From the NCBI GenBank assembly GCA_963805925.1, contig CAWDWB010000009.1:1-64000 (forward strand): DNA of 64,000 nucleotides, written 5' to 3'. Positions 34,091 to 42,842 of this stretch are shown one piece after another. A model generated the notes under the pieces. It ran no database searches and was not told the DNA's origin. It saw only the letters and a list, made by a program, of their open reading frames with translations. Source of the DNA: CAMPKL01 sp963805925. Lineage in GTDB: Bacteria; Acidobacteriota; Terriglobia; Bryobacterales; UBA6623. Every line of letters begins with the position of its first letter. Positions within the stretch are counted from its first letter, which is position 1. The translations under genes and the position numbers were made by a program.

Positions 34091-34110
34091 TATCGGCTAT
34101 ATAGCCGATA
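34091..34110. promoter_or_regulatory. Perfect 20-bp palindrome upstream of the GGDEF-EAL gene
   Basis: TATCGGCTATATAGCCGATA reads the same on both strands. A half-site-like TATAGCC recurs at about 34068-34075. Position and symmetry fit an operator for a dimeric regulator, although nothing shows which one. Confidence 0.55.
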
Positions 34111-34125
34111 CGAATACCGTACCAA

Positions 34126-34158
34126 GGACATACGCCCTAGGCCCGGGGTGGTATGTCC
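34126..34158. repeat. Inverted repeat with 8-bp arms
   Basis: GGACATAC (34126-34133) and GTATGTCC (34151-34158) flank a 17-base GC-rich loop. It sits downstream of the VOC gene and could be a weak terminator or REP-like hairpin; no T run follows. Confidence 0.4.
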
Positions 34159-34177
34159 CTCGGGGGATCGGATCGGG

Positions 34178-34546
34178 CTAGAAGGCCTTTTCGCGCCAAA
34201 TCAGGTGCAGGATGTTGCCTTCCGGATCGTGGAAAAACGCCAGTCTGTTCGCGCCGCCCTCGACCGTTTGGAAGATCGTGACGCCGCGCGATTCGAGTTC
34301 CTTCACGCCAGCGTCGAAATCGTCGACGGCCACCGCCAGATGGCGAATGCCCGGGGACTTCATGGCCGCCTCGGGCCGATCGCCCTCGGAAGGAATCAGT
34401 TCCAACATGGTGCCGTCCGCGGCGCGCACAAATACATTTCCGCTGTAGCGGTACACGATGGGAAAGTCGAGGACCTTCTCGTACCAAGCGCCGAGCGCTT
34501 CCGGGTCTACGGTTGCAATTGCGGTGTGTTCGATGCCTTTGAACAT
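34178..34546 (-). CDS. VOC (glyoxalase/bleomycin resistance) family protein
   Basis: 122 residues with two betaalphabetabetabeta units: IEHTAIATVDPEALGAWYEK, VRAADGTMLELIP, then IRHLAVAVDDFDAGVKELES and RLAFFHDPEGNILHLIWR. His8, the Glu in MLELI and His of IRHLA fit three of the four usual metal ligands; the fourth position is His rather than Glu (ILHLI). Function is open (lyase, isomerase or dioxygenase). TATCCT lies eight bases before the ATG. Confidence 0.82.
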   Translation of the reverse strand: MFKGIEHTAIATVDPEALGAWYEKVLDFPIVYRYSGNVFVRAADGTMLELIPSEGDRPEAAMKSPGIRHLAVAVDDFDAGVKELESRGVTIFQTVEGGANRLAFFHDPEGNILHLIWREKAF

Positions 34547-34554
34547 AAGCCGTG

Positions 34555-34560
34555 AGGATA
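34555..34560 (-). promoter_or_regulatory. Candidate -10 hexamer of the VOC gene
   Basis: TATCCT on the minus strand, eight bases before the ATG at 34546. Confidence 0.4.
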
Positions 34561-34592
34561 GCGAAAAGGTCGGTCGGTTTCCAGTGGTCAGG

Positions 34593-35120
34593 CTAGTAGA
34601 AGAGGTACTTGCGCCAGGTTTCCTGTTGATTTCCCATCTGGCGCATGAGGCTGCGGCTGGTGTGGAGAGTGAAGGGCTTGGGTCTCTTCTTGAGCCGCAT
34701 GTTGGCCTCTTCGGGCAGACGGTCGCCCTTGCGGTTGTTGCAGCGGCGGCATGCCGCCACGAGGTTTTCCCACGAGCTGGCTCCGCCGCGCGACCGCGGC
34801 AGAACGTGGTCGAGGGTCAGTTCGCCCATGGGGCAGCCTCGATTGCAGTACTGGCAGGTGTAGCGATCGCGGGCCAAGATATTCTTGCGCGACAAGGAGC
34901 GGGTTTGGCAAGGAATTCGTCGATATTCCAACAGGCGAATCACGGAAGGGACGTTGATCGCTGCCGATGCGGAGTGCAGCAGACTGGCGGTTACGACCTC
35001 GGGTTGCGCGACACCCTTGAATAACAGGATGAGTGCGCGTTTGGCGGCGCACACGTGGATCGGCTCGTAGCTCGAGTTGAGTACGAGAACCGGTGCGCCC
35101 AATAGATGTGCTGTTGCCAT
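34593..35120 (-). CDS. HNH endonuclease family protein
   Basis: 175 residues. The N-terminus PVLVLNSSYEPIHVCAAKRA and the HNH core DHVLPRSRGG, ENLVAACRRCNNRKGDR with two CxxC knuckles (CQYC, CRRC) match a widespread small HNH family that often stands alone in bacterial genomes. The biological role is unknown; restriction or repair are possibilities. ATG 35120 is chosen because upstream in-frame sequence has no family likeness. Confidence 0.85.
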   Translation of the reverse strand: MATAHLLGAPVLVLNSSYEPIHVCAAKRALILLFKGVAQPEVVTASLLHSASAAINVPSVIRLLEYRRIPCQTRSLSRKNILARDRYTCQYCNRGCPMGELTLDHVLPRSRGGASSWENLVAACRRCNNRKGDRLPEEANMRLKKRPKPFTLHTSRSLMRQMGNQQETWRKYLFY

Positions 35121-35158
35121 GTACTCGTTTGCCGTCCTAACTCTTTCTAGCTCGTCCT

Positions 35159-35914
35159 CTACAAAGCCCGACGAGCCAACTGGGCCCTCGCTGCGGTCAT
35201 CGCCGTGACGCGTATCGCACCTGCCCGTCTCAGGGCCTTGGCGCACGCATCCAAAGTTGCTCCGGTCGTCACGACGTCGTCGACCAGCAGAATTCGTTTC
35301 CCTTCGACCAACTCGCGCTTGGCCGCGAAAGCGCCGCGTAAGCTAGCTCGGCGCTGAACCCCGGACAAACCCGCCTGAGGAGGCGTGGCGCGCTTACGGC
35401 TCAGCGCACGGGGCGCGCAGGGCACGGCGTGGCGGCGCGAAACCGCCTGAGCCAGCAGCAACGATTGGTTGAAGCCGCGCTCGAGCCGCTTAGTCCAATG
35501 CAGCGGCGCCGGCACGATGAGGTCCGCCTGTTCACCCACGTCCGTTTGCCAGCTGCAGCGTTCGCCCAACAATTGAGCCAGGGGCCGCATCCTGTCGTAC
35601 TTCAACAAGTGGATGACTTGGCGGAGGTTTCCCGCATAGGGCCCGTAGGTCCAGACACGGTCTAGAGTTTGAGGTTTGCGGCGGCAAACTCCGCAGGAGC
35701 CCTGGTCATCGAGACCCGCCTCGTGCAGCACTTCGCGCTGGCACAGAGCGCAACGCACGGCGTCGTCCCATGCCTCGATACGAACCAGGCAGGGCGTGCA
35801 GACGGGAACGCGGCTAGCCTCAATTAGAGGGCGTTCGCACAGTCTGCAGTCGTCGGGAAAGAAAGCCGAAAAGATCCCGTCAGCTAGCGCTCGAAAAGCG
35901 CCCGCTGATTCAAT
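35159..35914 (-). CDS. comF: ComF family phosphoribosyltransferase-like protein, non-canonical start
   Basis: ComF core: LIVPAPLHWTKRLERGFNQS, the PRPP loop KRILLVDDVVTTGATLDACA, and zinc-type cysteines. The first ATG/GTG/TTG in frame (GTG at 35758) would remove DCRLCERPLIEAS and VCTPCLVRIEAW, the conserved N-terminal CxxC pairs of ComF, yet these are encoded in frame just upstream. The frame stays open to 35950 without a canonical start. ATT at 35914 is a possible start, giving about 251 residues; an upstream frameshift is the alternative. ComF helps DNA uptake in competent bacteria, but many carriers are not known to be competent. Confidence 0.75.
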   Translation of the reverse strand: MESAGAFRALADGIFSAFFPDDCRLCERPLIEASRVPVCTPCLVRIEAWDDAVRCALCQREVLHEAGLDDQGSCGVCRRKPQTLDRVWTYGPYAGNLRQVIHLLKYDRMRPLAQLLGERCSWQTDVGEQADLIVPAPLHWTKRLERGFNQSLLLAQAVSRRHAVPCAPRALSRKRATPPQAGLSGVQRRASLRGAFAAKRELVEGKRILLVDDVVTTGATLDACAKALRRAGAIRVTAMTAARAQLARRAL

Positions 35915-36096
35915 CGGAGCCGGAGCGTGAACCGAGCTAGTCGGGAACTTTCACCTCGCGTCAGAACTTTGACCAGCACGGCGTTGCACGGGCCAATGAG
36001 ATCTCATTCTAGAGTCCCCGAGAATCCGGAGTCAACTTGAATCGGGACGTAACATAACCGTAATTTTGTGAAGAACTTAGGGGTCATCGAGATCGC

Positions 36097-36102
36097 TAGA
36101 AT
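36097..36102 (+). promoter_or_regulatory. Candidate -10 hexamer of the MoxR gene
   Basis: TAGAAT, seven bases before the ATG at 36110. It overlaps another in-frame ATG (36101), which would then be upstream of the transcript start. Confidence 0.45.
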
Positions 36103-36109
36103 GGAAGCC

Positions 36110-36955
36110 ATGAGCGGCGCGTTCTCGGACACGGATCGGAGCATCAACATTGAAGGCGTCCAGGTCCACCTGGCCCACCCAGACGAACTGCCCGTGAAAT
36201 GGGTCGGCCAGTCAGAGTTGCTGCGCCAGTTGCAGGCGGCCTGGTTGACCATCGATCCCGCCGACGTACCGATGACGCCTCGCCTACTGGGAAAGCCCGG
36301 CGTGGGAAAAACCACGCTGGCCTACGCTGGGGCGGTCTCCTTGCATCGCGAAGCCTATATCATGCAGGCTACGCTCGATACGCGCCCCGAAGACCTAATC
36401 ATTTCGCCGGTGATTGAGGGCGAAGGGAGACTCCGCTACGTGGCCTCGCCGTTGGTGACGGCGATGGTGCGCGGCGGTGTGGCGATCTTGGATGAAGGCA
36501 ACCGCATGAGCGAGAAGAGCTGGGCGTCGTTGGCGCCGCTGCTCGATACCAGGCGCTACGTCGAATCGATTGTCGCCGGCATCAAGATTCACGCTCATAC
36601 CGACTTCCGCATGGTCGCAACGATGAATGACGACTCCTCCACGTTTGAGCTGCCGGAATACATCCATTCGCGCTTGCAGCCTCAGATCCTGGTCGATTTC
36701 CCTGAGGAAGAGGAGGAGAAAGCCATCCTCAAAGAGAATCTGCCGTTTGCCGATGACGAAGTACTCGACTACGTCGTGCGGTTCTTACAGGCGGCGCACC
36801 GGGTGGACGAAAGCTACTCGGCGCGAGACGGCATCAACATCGCACGATTCGCGCTGAAGCTGCTCAGCACCGGCGACACGAACCGGGTGATCGCGCTTAG
36901 AACCTCCATCATCCAGACTCTCGGCTCCGAAGCATTGCGTTATGTCCCTGCCTGA
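36110..36955 (+). CDS. MoxR-type AAA+ ATPase
   Basis: 281 residues from ATG 36110. Walker A GKPGVGKTT, Walker B GGVAILDEGNR, sensor 1 FRMVATMND, arginine-finger region YIHSRLQPQILVDF and a C-terminal lid. MoxR ATPases act as chaperones that insert metals or mature complexes, usually with a VWA partner, which is absent here. It overlaps the MOSC gene by 14 bases, so the two are coupled and may serve a metal or molybdenum cofactor enzyme together. GTG 36068 and ATG 36101 are other in-frame starts; 36110 is preferred by its -10 spacing. Confidence 0.85.
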   Translation: MSGAFSDTDRSINIEGVQVHLAHPDELPVKWVGQSELLRQLQAAWLTIDPADVPMTPRLLGKPGVGKTTLAYAGAVSLHREAYIMQATLDTRPEDLIISPVIEGEGRLRYVASPLVTAMVRGGVAILDEGNRMSEKSWASLAPLLDTRRYVESIVAGIKIHAHTDFRMVATMNDDSSTFELPEYIHSRLQPQILVDFPEEEEEKAILKENLPFADDEVLDYVVRFLQAAHRVDESYSARDGINIARFALKLLSTGDTNRVIALRTSIIQTLGSEALRYVPA

Positions 36956-37736
36956 ATCCGCCCGACTGACCGGAATCCGTATCTACCCGATCAAATCTTT
37001 GGACGGCGTAGATTTGACTCGCGTCGCGTTGAACGGACTCGGAGGGCTGGACGGCGACCGCGAATACCGGATCATCGACGAGGCAGGTCGAGTGATGAAC
37101 ACGAAACGGGCGGGCGAGGTGACCACCCGCATTCGTGCGCGATTCGGATCGAGCGGGCGCGTGGTGGACTTAGAAAGGGACGAAAGCGAAGGGCGCTTCT
37201 GGCTGCCGGACGACATGAGCGAATTGAGCTTCTGGCTGGGCGCTCAGTTCGGCGAGACGGTGCGCGTCGAGAGAAACGCGACGACCGGCTTCCCCGACGA
37301 TACTGACGCCTCGGGACCGACGATCGTCAGCCGTGCGACGCTGCTCGCAGTGGCCTCGTGGTTCCTGTGGGACGAGGAGGAGGCGCGCCGGCGTTTTCGC
37401 GCCAACTTGGAAGTGGATGGCGTACCCGCATTCTGGGAGGACAGCCTTTTCGGGGAGAAGGGCGAGGAGCGGATTGTGAAGATCGGCGGCGCGGCCGTTG
37501 AGGCGGTGAACCCTTGCGCGCGTTGCGCGGTTCCCAGCAGAGATCCCGACACCGGCAGAATCGAAGACCCCGCCTTTGCTAAGACTTTCGCCGAGCGCCG
37601 CCGAGATTGTCTGCCGAGTTGGGCCAGAGCATCGCGGTTCGACCATTTCTACCGGCTCGCGGTGAACACGCGAATTCCCGTTGCCCAAGCCGGTCGAGCG
37701 ATCTCGGTCGGCGACCTGGTCGAACTGGCACAATGA
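36942..37736 (+). CDS. MOSC domain protein with N-terminal beta-barrel
   Basis: 264 residues. MOSC_N at about 9-110 (LTGIRIYPIKSLDGVDLTRV, GDREYRII) and MOSC at about 125-260 with the conserved Cys in NPCARCAVPSRDP. These proteins relate to the C-terminal domain of molybdenum cofactor sulfurases and to mARC-type enzymes and handle sulfur or Moco. The 5' end overlaps the MoxR gene. A Moco enzyme (SoxC-like) lies 11 kb away, with no direct link seen. Confidence 0.88.
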   Translation: MSLPESARLTGIRIYPIKSLDGVDLTRVALNGLGGLDGDREYRIIDEAGRVMNTKRAGEVTTRIRARFGSSGRVVDLERDESEGRFWLPDDMSELSFWLGAQFGETVRVERNATTGFPDDTDASGPTIVSRATLLAVASWFLWDEEEARRRFRANLEVDGVPAFWEDSLFGEKGEERIVKIGGAAVEAVNPCARCAVPSRDPDTGRIEDPAFAKTFAERRRDCLPSWARASRFDHFYRLAVNTRIPVAQAGRAISVGDLVELAQ

Positions 37737-37745
37737 GACGAGACG

Positions 37746-38549
37746 ATGTCTTCAACGACCGATCAACCGACTAAGAACCTCACCGTCCTGGAACAGATCA
37801 TTGTCCGCAAGCGCGCTGAATTGGTGGCCGATCGGGCGCTGGTGAAAGAAGCGGATCTGGAGCGGCGCAAGAAGCCGTCGCGGCGGGGGTTTCGACAGGC
37901 CCTGCAGAAGAAGACGCCGGCCATCATTTCAGAGATCAAGAAGGCGTCGCCCTCGGCTGGAGTAATTTCGGAGAGCTTCAAGCCCGGAGAGATCGCCCGC
38001 GACTACGAAAGGGCAGGCGCCGCTTGCCTTTCCGTGTTGACGGACAAACAGTTTTTCCAGGGATCATTGGACGATCTGACCGAGGCTCGCGCCTCGTGCG
38101 GCCTTCCTGTGCTTCGCAAAGACTTCACGCTCGACCGCTACCACTTGCTGCAAGCGTCCGCTGCCGGAGCAGACTGCGTTCTGTTGATAGTGGCGGCACT
38201 GACGGACCAAGAACTCACCGATTTGTTGGCGCAGGCTAAAGAGTTTGAGTTGGACGTTCTGGTTGAAGTACACAACGAAGCGGAGTTGGAACGCGCTTTG
38301 GCGGTCGATGTCAATTTGATCGGGGTCAATAACCGCAACCTGAAGACGTTAGAGGTCGACCTGGAGACTTCCTTGCGGCTCGCTCCGCTGATTCCCGAGC
38401 ACATGCTGCGGGTCAGCGAAAGCGGCATCCGGACGGCCGACGACATCAAACGCTTGACCGACGCCGGCTATTCGGCCTTCTTGATCGGCGAAAGCCTGAT
38501 GAAGCAGGCCGACCCTGGCGGAGCGCTGGCGAAGCTGTTGGGGAATTGA
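37746..38549 (+). CDS. trpC: Indole-3-glycerol-phosphate synthase
   Basis: 267 residues. Signature AIISEIKKASPSAGVI with the catalytic Lys, Glu of VEVHNEAELERAL, GVNNRNLKTLEVDL and SESGIRTADDIKRL. It converts CdRP to indole-3-glycerol phosphate in tryptophan synthesis. Followed directly by trpF; the rest of the trp operon is not here. Confidence 0.95.
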   Translation: MSSTTDQPTKNLTVLEQIIVRKRAELVADRALVKEADLERRKKPSRRGFRQALQKKTPAIISEIKKASPSAGVISESFKPGEIARDYERAGAACLSVLTDKQFFQGSLDDLTEARASCGLPVLRKDFTLDRYHLLQASAAGADCVLLIVAALTDQELTDLLAQAKEFELDVLVEVHNEAELERALAVDVNLIGVNNRNLKTLEVDLETSLRLAPLIPEHMLRVSESGIRTADDIKRLTDAGYSAFLIGESLMKQADPGGALAKLLGN

Positions 38550-38551
38550 CG

Positions 38552-39172
38552 ATGCCCGAGATCATCAAGGTTTGCGGCATTGTGGAGCCGGCCGACGCTC
38601 TTGCGGCCGTGCAGGCGGGCGCGACCGCTATCGGCATGGTGTTCTACTCGGCAAGCCCCCGCTATGCACGTCTCGACCAAGCCGCCATGGTTTCGGCGAT
38701 CGTTTCATCGAGAGCGCTGAAGGTCGGCGTTTTCGTCAATGAGACTCCCGAACGTATCCGCGCCGTGGCGGACGCCGTGCGCCTCGACGTCGTCCAATTG
38801 CACGGCGACGAGCCGCCCAGCGACATCGCGGAGTTGGAAGGACTGCGCGTTTGGAAAGCTCTGCCGGTGGGCGAAAACTTCGACCCCGCGTGGATGGACG
38901 ATTACGATTGCGAGGCGATCTTATTGGACACCGCCAAGGCTGACGCTTACGGCGGCTCGGGCCAAACGTTCCCTTGGAAGAAGGCGATTGAGGCCAAGGG
39001 AAAGCGCCGGATTGTCGTCGCCGGAGGCTTGGGGCCGGACAACGTCGCCGAAGCGATCAAGGCGGTCGAGCCATGGGGCGTTGACGCCAGTTCACGATTG
39101 GAATCGAGCCCTGGCCGCAAGGACTCAGAGAAAGTCGAAGCCTACGTGAAAGCCGCGCAGAGTGCGGGCTGA
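38552..39172 (+). CDS. trpF: Phosphoribosylanthranilate isomerase
   Basis: 206 residues from ATG 38552, two bases after the trpC stop, with GGGGAA upstream as ribosome binding site. Motifs: IKVCGIVEPADALAAVQAG (catalytic Cys), GMVFYSASPRYA, VQLHGDEPP and VVAGGLGPDNVAEAI, GVDASSRLE. It isomerises PRA to CdRP, the step before TrpC. trpB and trpA do not follow; a sulfatase gene does. Confidence 0.95.
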   Translation: MPEIIKVCGIVEPADALAAVQAGATAIGMVFYSASPRYARLDQAAMVSAIVSSRALKVGVFVNETPERIRAVADAVRLDVVQLHGDEPPSDIAELEGLRVWKALPVGENFDPAWMDDYDCEAILLDTAKADAYGGSGQTFPWKKAIEAKGKRRIVVAGGLGPDNVAEAIKAVEPWGVDASSRLESSPGRKDSEKVEAYVKAAQSAG

Positions 39173-39174
39173 GT

Positions 39175-39180
39175 TAGAAT
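39175..39180 (+). promoter_or_regulatory. Candidate -10 hexamer of the sulfatase gene
   Basis: TAGAAT, eight bases before the ATG at 39189, partly within the trpF stop region. Confidence 0.45.
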
Positions 39181-39188
39181 TTTCCGCA

Positions 39189-40601
39189 ATGAAACGAAAC
39201 GTACTCGTTGTACTGATCGCACTTAACGCCGTCCTGTCCTCCTGCGAACGCTCCACCGATGAGGCGGCGCGCGAAGCCAAATTGCCGAATATCCTGTTGA
39301 TCGTCGCAGACGATCTGGGATACGGCGATCTTGGTTCGTACGGTCAGAAAGAGATCCAGACGCCAACCCTCGACCGCTTGGCCAGCGAAGGCGTCCGTTT
39401 CACCAATTTCTATGCCGGAAGCACTGTCTGCGCGCCTTCCCGCGCGGCGTTGATGACGGGCCAGCATACGGGTCACACGCCGATTCGCGGCAACAGCCGA
39501 CAGCCGCTGCCCGACTCGTCCGTGACCATACCTGAGACCCTGCGCCCAGCAGGCTATCATACCGGCCTCATCGGCAAGTGGGGCCTCGGGGAACGGGGCT
39601 CAGAGGGCGAGCCGAATCGTCAGGGATTCGACTATTTCTTCGGCTATCTCAATCAGCGCCATGCGCACAATTACTACCCGGAGTTTCTGATTCGCGATCA
39701 GGAGCGCTATCCGCTCGACAATGTTGTGCCCGAACCAAAGAACGATGACGGCTCGGGGGTCGCGACGACCAGGCTGGACTACTCGGACGATCTGTTTACC
39801 GATGAAGCGCTGACGTTTCTAGACGAGAGCGGAGAGAAGCCCTTCTTCTTGGAGTTGGCGTATACCATCCCGCACGCCAATAACGAAGCCGGCGAACTCG
39901 GAATGGAAGTGCCCGATCTGGGGATCTATGCCGACAAACCCTGGCCCGAACCGGCCAAGGGCCACGCGGCGATGATCTCGCGCATGGACTCGGACATCGG
40001 ACGTCTCATGGCTCGACTCGCCGAAAAGGGGATTGCAGATAAGACGATCGTCCTGTTCACCAGCGACAATGGACCGCACCGCGAAGGCGGCAACGATCCG
40101 GACTTCAATGACTCCAACGGTCCTTTGCGGGGCATCAAACGCGACCTGTACGAAGGCGGCATCCGCGTGCCGTTAATCGTACGGTGGCCGAAACACGCTC
40201 CGCCGGCGACGGTGACCGACGCGGTCGGCGCCTTCTGGGATTTACTGCCGACTTTTGCTCAAATCGCCGGCGTCCAGGCTCCCGAGCACCTAGACGGCGA
40301 GTCTCTAGTAAACGCATTTAACGGACGCTACGTGACTCGTCAGGATAGGACTTTGTATTGGGAGTTCCATGAGGGGCCCGCCACCAAGCAAGCCTTACGC
40401 ATGGGCCAATGGAAGGGCATACGGATGTCGCCGAGCGCCAAACTGGAGCTTTACGATCTGGCAAACGACCAGGGAGAAACTCTGGATGTCGCGCCGCAAT
40501 TCCCGGAAATCGTAGAGAAGATGCAACAGTACCTGGCGACCGCCAGAACCGAGAACGCCGACTGGCCGTTGAAGGACCCCGCCGGCGATCCGCAACGATA
40601 A
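39189..40601 (+). CDS. Sulfatase, lipoprotein
   Basis: 470 residues. Lipobox LSSC with Cys19. Type I sulfatase features: metal-binding DD at residues 41-42 (VADDLGYGDLGSYG), the formylglycine motif CAPSRAALMTG with Cys81 as the residue to be modified, GKWGLGERG and TSDNGPHREGG. It should hydrolyse sulfate esters of polysaccharides or arylsulfates at the cell envelope, provided that a formylglycine-generating enzyme exists elsewhere. C-terminal part (YDLANDQGETLDVAPQFPE) is typical of the choline-sulfatase/arylsulfatase A-like group. Confidence 0.92.
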   Translation: MKRNVLVVLIALNAVLSSCERSTDEAAREAKLPNILLIVADDLGYGDLGSYGQKEIQTPTLDRLASEGVRFTNFYAGSTVCAPSRAALMTGQHTGHTPIRGNSRQPLPDSSVTIPETLRPAGYHTGLIGKWGLGERGSEGEPNRQGFDYFFGYLNQRHAHNYYPEFLIRDQERYPLDNVVPEPKNDDGSGVATTRLDYSDDLFTDEALTFLDESGEKPFFLELAYTIPHANNEAGELGMEVPDLGIYADKPWPEPAKGHAAMISRMDSDIGRLMARLAEKGIADKTIVLFTSDNGPHREGGNDPDFNDSNGPLRGIKRDLYEGGIRVPLIVRWPKHAPPATVTDAVGAFWDLLPTFAQIAGVQAPEHLDGESLVNAFNGRYVTRQDRTLYWEFHEGPATKQALRMGQWKGIRMSPSAKLELYDLANDQGETLDVAPQFPEIVEKMQQYLATARTENADWPLKDPAGDPQR

Positions 40602-40657
40602 ACCAACTGGGAGACCGGGCTCAACTTTACCCTCTGGGAATGTCATCCTGAAGGGGT

Positions 40658-42445
40658 ATGTCCGCGTTGCTTAGCTGTACAGCCCTTGAGAAATCTCTCG
40701 GCGGGCGAAGGTTGTTCGATGGCCTCTCTTTGACGCTCTCTCGAGGCGACCGTGTGGGACTGATCGGTCCCAACGGCAGCGGAAAAACGACCCTGCTGCA
40801 GATTCTTGCCGGCGAGGAGCGCCCCGACGGCGGAACATCGGCGTTGCGCAAAGGCTCGCGACTCGCCTACGTCCCCCAAGACTCGCTCTTCGGCCCAGAA
40901 GATACGGTCGAATCGGTGCTGACCGCGGCGCTGGCCGGACAGCCCCTCGAGGTGGAGGAGAAGCACGGGATCGTGCAGGCTACTTTGGGCCGCGCCGGTT
41001 TCGAAAGCGGCGACGTGTTGGCGACGAAACTCTCCGGCGGCTGGAAGAAGAGGCTGGCCATTGCCGCGGCCCTGGCGCAGTCGCCGGACGTGATGCTGCT
41101 CGACGAGCCGACCAACCACCTGGACCTGGACGGCATTCTATGGCTAGAGCGCGCGTTGATGACGGCCAACGCTTGCCTGGTGGTGACGCACGACCGCTAT
41201 TTCCTAGAGAACGTCGCCAACCGGGTGACGGAGATTGACCCGACGTACCCCCAAGGGGCGTTCGGAGTGAAGGGCAACTACAGCGAGTTCCTGGTGCGCA
41301 GGCAAGAGTTTCTCGAAGCGGACTCCAAACAACAGGATTCGCTGGCGAATAAAGTGCGCCGCGAAGTCGAGTGGCTGCAACGCGGCCCCAAGGCCAGGAC
41401 GAGTAAATCCCGGTCGCGCATCAACTCCGCCAGCAAGCTCATCGATGAGTTGGCTGAAGCGACCGCGCGCGGACGCAAGGGCAGCGTGCGCATCGACTTC
41501 ACCGCATCGGACCGCAAGACGAAGCGCCTGATGGAGGCCGAAGGATTGGCCAAATCGTTCGGCGACCGTAAGCTGTTTGAAGATGTCGCGGTCACGCTCT
41601 CGCCCGGCATGCGAGTCGGACTGGTCGGCGCGAACGGCAGCGGCAAGACGACGCTATTGAGAATCTTGCAAGGCCAAATCTCCCCCGATGCCGGAACGGT
41701 GCGTCGAGCGGACGGCCTCCGAGTGGTGAACTTCGCGCAGGATCGAACGGCGGAGATCGACCCAAGCATGACGCTGCGGCGAGCGCTCTGTCCCGACGGG
41801 GACTCAGTGATTTTCCAAGACAAGGCGGTGCACGTCGCCAGTTGGGCGAAGCGCTTTCTGTTTCGTCCCGAGCAGCTTGAGATGCCGATGTCGCAACTGT
41901 CAGGCGGCGAGAAGGCCCGCGTACTCATCGCCGGGCTCATGTTGCAAAGCGCCGATGTGCTGTTTCTCGACGAGCCGACCAACGACCTCGATATCCCCAC
42001 GCTGGAAGTCCTGGAGCAAAACTTGCTGGAGTTCCCAGGCGCTGTTGTCCTCGTCAGCCATGACCGGTATTTGCTCGACCGCGTCGCCACGGTCGTGATT
42101 GGCCTTGGGAATGAGCGCGAGACAGGGATGTTTGCCGATTACTCCCAGTGGGAGGCGGCGCGCGGCGAACGCCCTGCCGACAAGGCGCCAGCCAAAGAGA
42201 GGGCGCAGACAGCGCCCGAGACAGCCAAGAAGAAACTCTCCTATCTCGAACAACGCGAGTTCGACGGGCTGGAGGGAGAAATCCTGAAGTCCGAAGAAGC
42301 TCTCCAAGCGTTCACACGAGAAGTCGAAGACGCCGCGACCGATGCCGAGCGGCTGACCGCTGCCTACGCCAAGCAACAAGCGGCCCAACAAACGGTCGAT
42401 GAGTTGTATGCGCGTTGGGCGGAGTTGGAAACCAAGGCCCAATAG
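40658..42445 (+). CDS. uup: ABC-F family ATPase, Uup type
   Basis: 595 residues, two ATPase domains: Walker A GPNGSGKTT and GANGSGKTT, signatures LSGGWKKR and LSGGEKAR, Walker B VMLLDEPTNHLDLDG and VLFLDEPTNDLDIPT. A charged linker (about 235-285) and a C-terminal coiled coil (about 525-595, rich in Glu, Ala and Gln) match Uup. ABC-F proteins work on the ribosome, and Uup also affects transposon excision and replication forks. No membrane component is expected. Confidence 0.93.
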   Translation: MSALLSCTALEKSLGGRRLFDGLSLTLSRGDRVGLIGPNGSGKTTLLQILAGEERPDGGTSALRKGSRLAYVPQDSLFGPEDTVESVLTAALAGQPLEVEEKHGIVQATLGRAGFESGDVLATKLSGGWKKRLAIAAALAQSPDVMLLDEPTNHLDLDGILWLERALMTANACLVVTHDRYFLENVANRVTEIDPTYPQGAFGVKGNYSEFLVRRQEFLEADSKQQDSLANKVRREVEWLQRGPKARTSKSRSRINSASKLIDELAEATARGRKGSVRIDFTASDRKTKRLMEAEGLAKSFGDRKLFEDVAVTLSPGMRVGLVGANGSGKTTLLRILQGQISPDAGTVRRADGLRVVNFAQDRTAEIDPSMTLRRALCPDGDSVIFQDKAVHVASWAKRFLFRPEQLEMPMSQLSGGEKARVLIAGLMLQSADVLFLDEPTNDLDIPTLEVLEQNLLEFPGAVVLVSHDRYLLDRVATVVIGLGNERETGMFADYSQWEAARGERPADKAPAKERAQTAPETAKKKLSYLEQREFDGLEGEILKSEEALQAFTREVEDAATDAERLTAAYAKQQAAQQTVDELYARWAELETKAQ

Positions 42446-42842
42446 CCGCGGGAAATCCCCAGTTTGCCGACCGTACCATAGTCCCGGCCCGAGTCCTGGG
42501 ACTTTGCCCCTGGGAATTGCCGCCGAACTGGTCTCACGCGCTGCCGTGCGCCAACGGATCGCGGCATACGGTAACGATCGGGCTAAGGGATTGGCCCGAC
42601 AGCTAGGAAATTCCCGATTGGCCTTTAGTTTCTTGATGTTTAGCGAGATTTTATTGGCATTTGAGAGCGTTGGATGTAGTCCAATTTTCCCGTGATCTAT
42701 GCATATCAGCTCCTGGGCCTTAGCACTATGCCTACGTAAACATCCCTAGCGAAGAACAGTACTTCTGTTCAATTGATGGGTCCTAGTGTCCCAGTACAAA
42801 CTGGCGAAGACAGGTGCTCATAGAGTCGAAGGGAGGATCGCC
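42446..42842. other. 397-base gap before the tad-type genes
   Basis: No gene. The part after 42620 is noticeably more AT-rich and could hold the promoter of the pseudopilin genes. I looked for a c-di-GMP riboswitch and did not find its conserved core. Confidence 0.4.

Noticed and set aside
37746..39172. Full trp operon
   Set aside because: Only trpC and trpF are here; the following gene is a sulfatase with its own promoter-like hexamer.
42446..42842. c-di-GMP riboswitch before the TadG gene
   Set aside because: The conserved GEMM core and receptor sequences are not found; only an AT-rich stretch is present.
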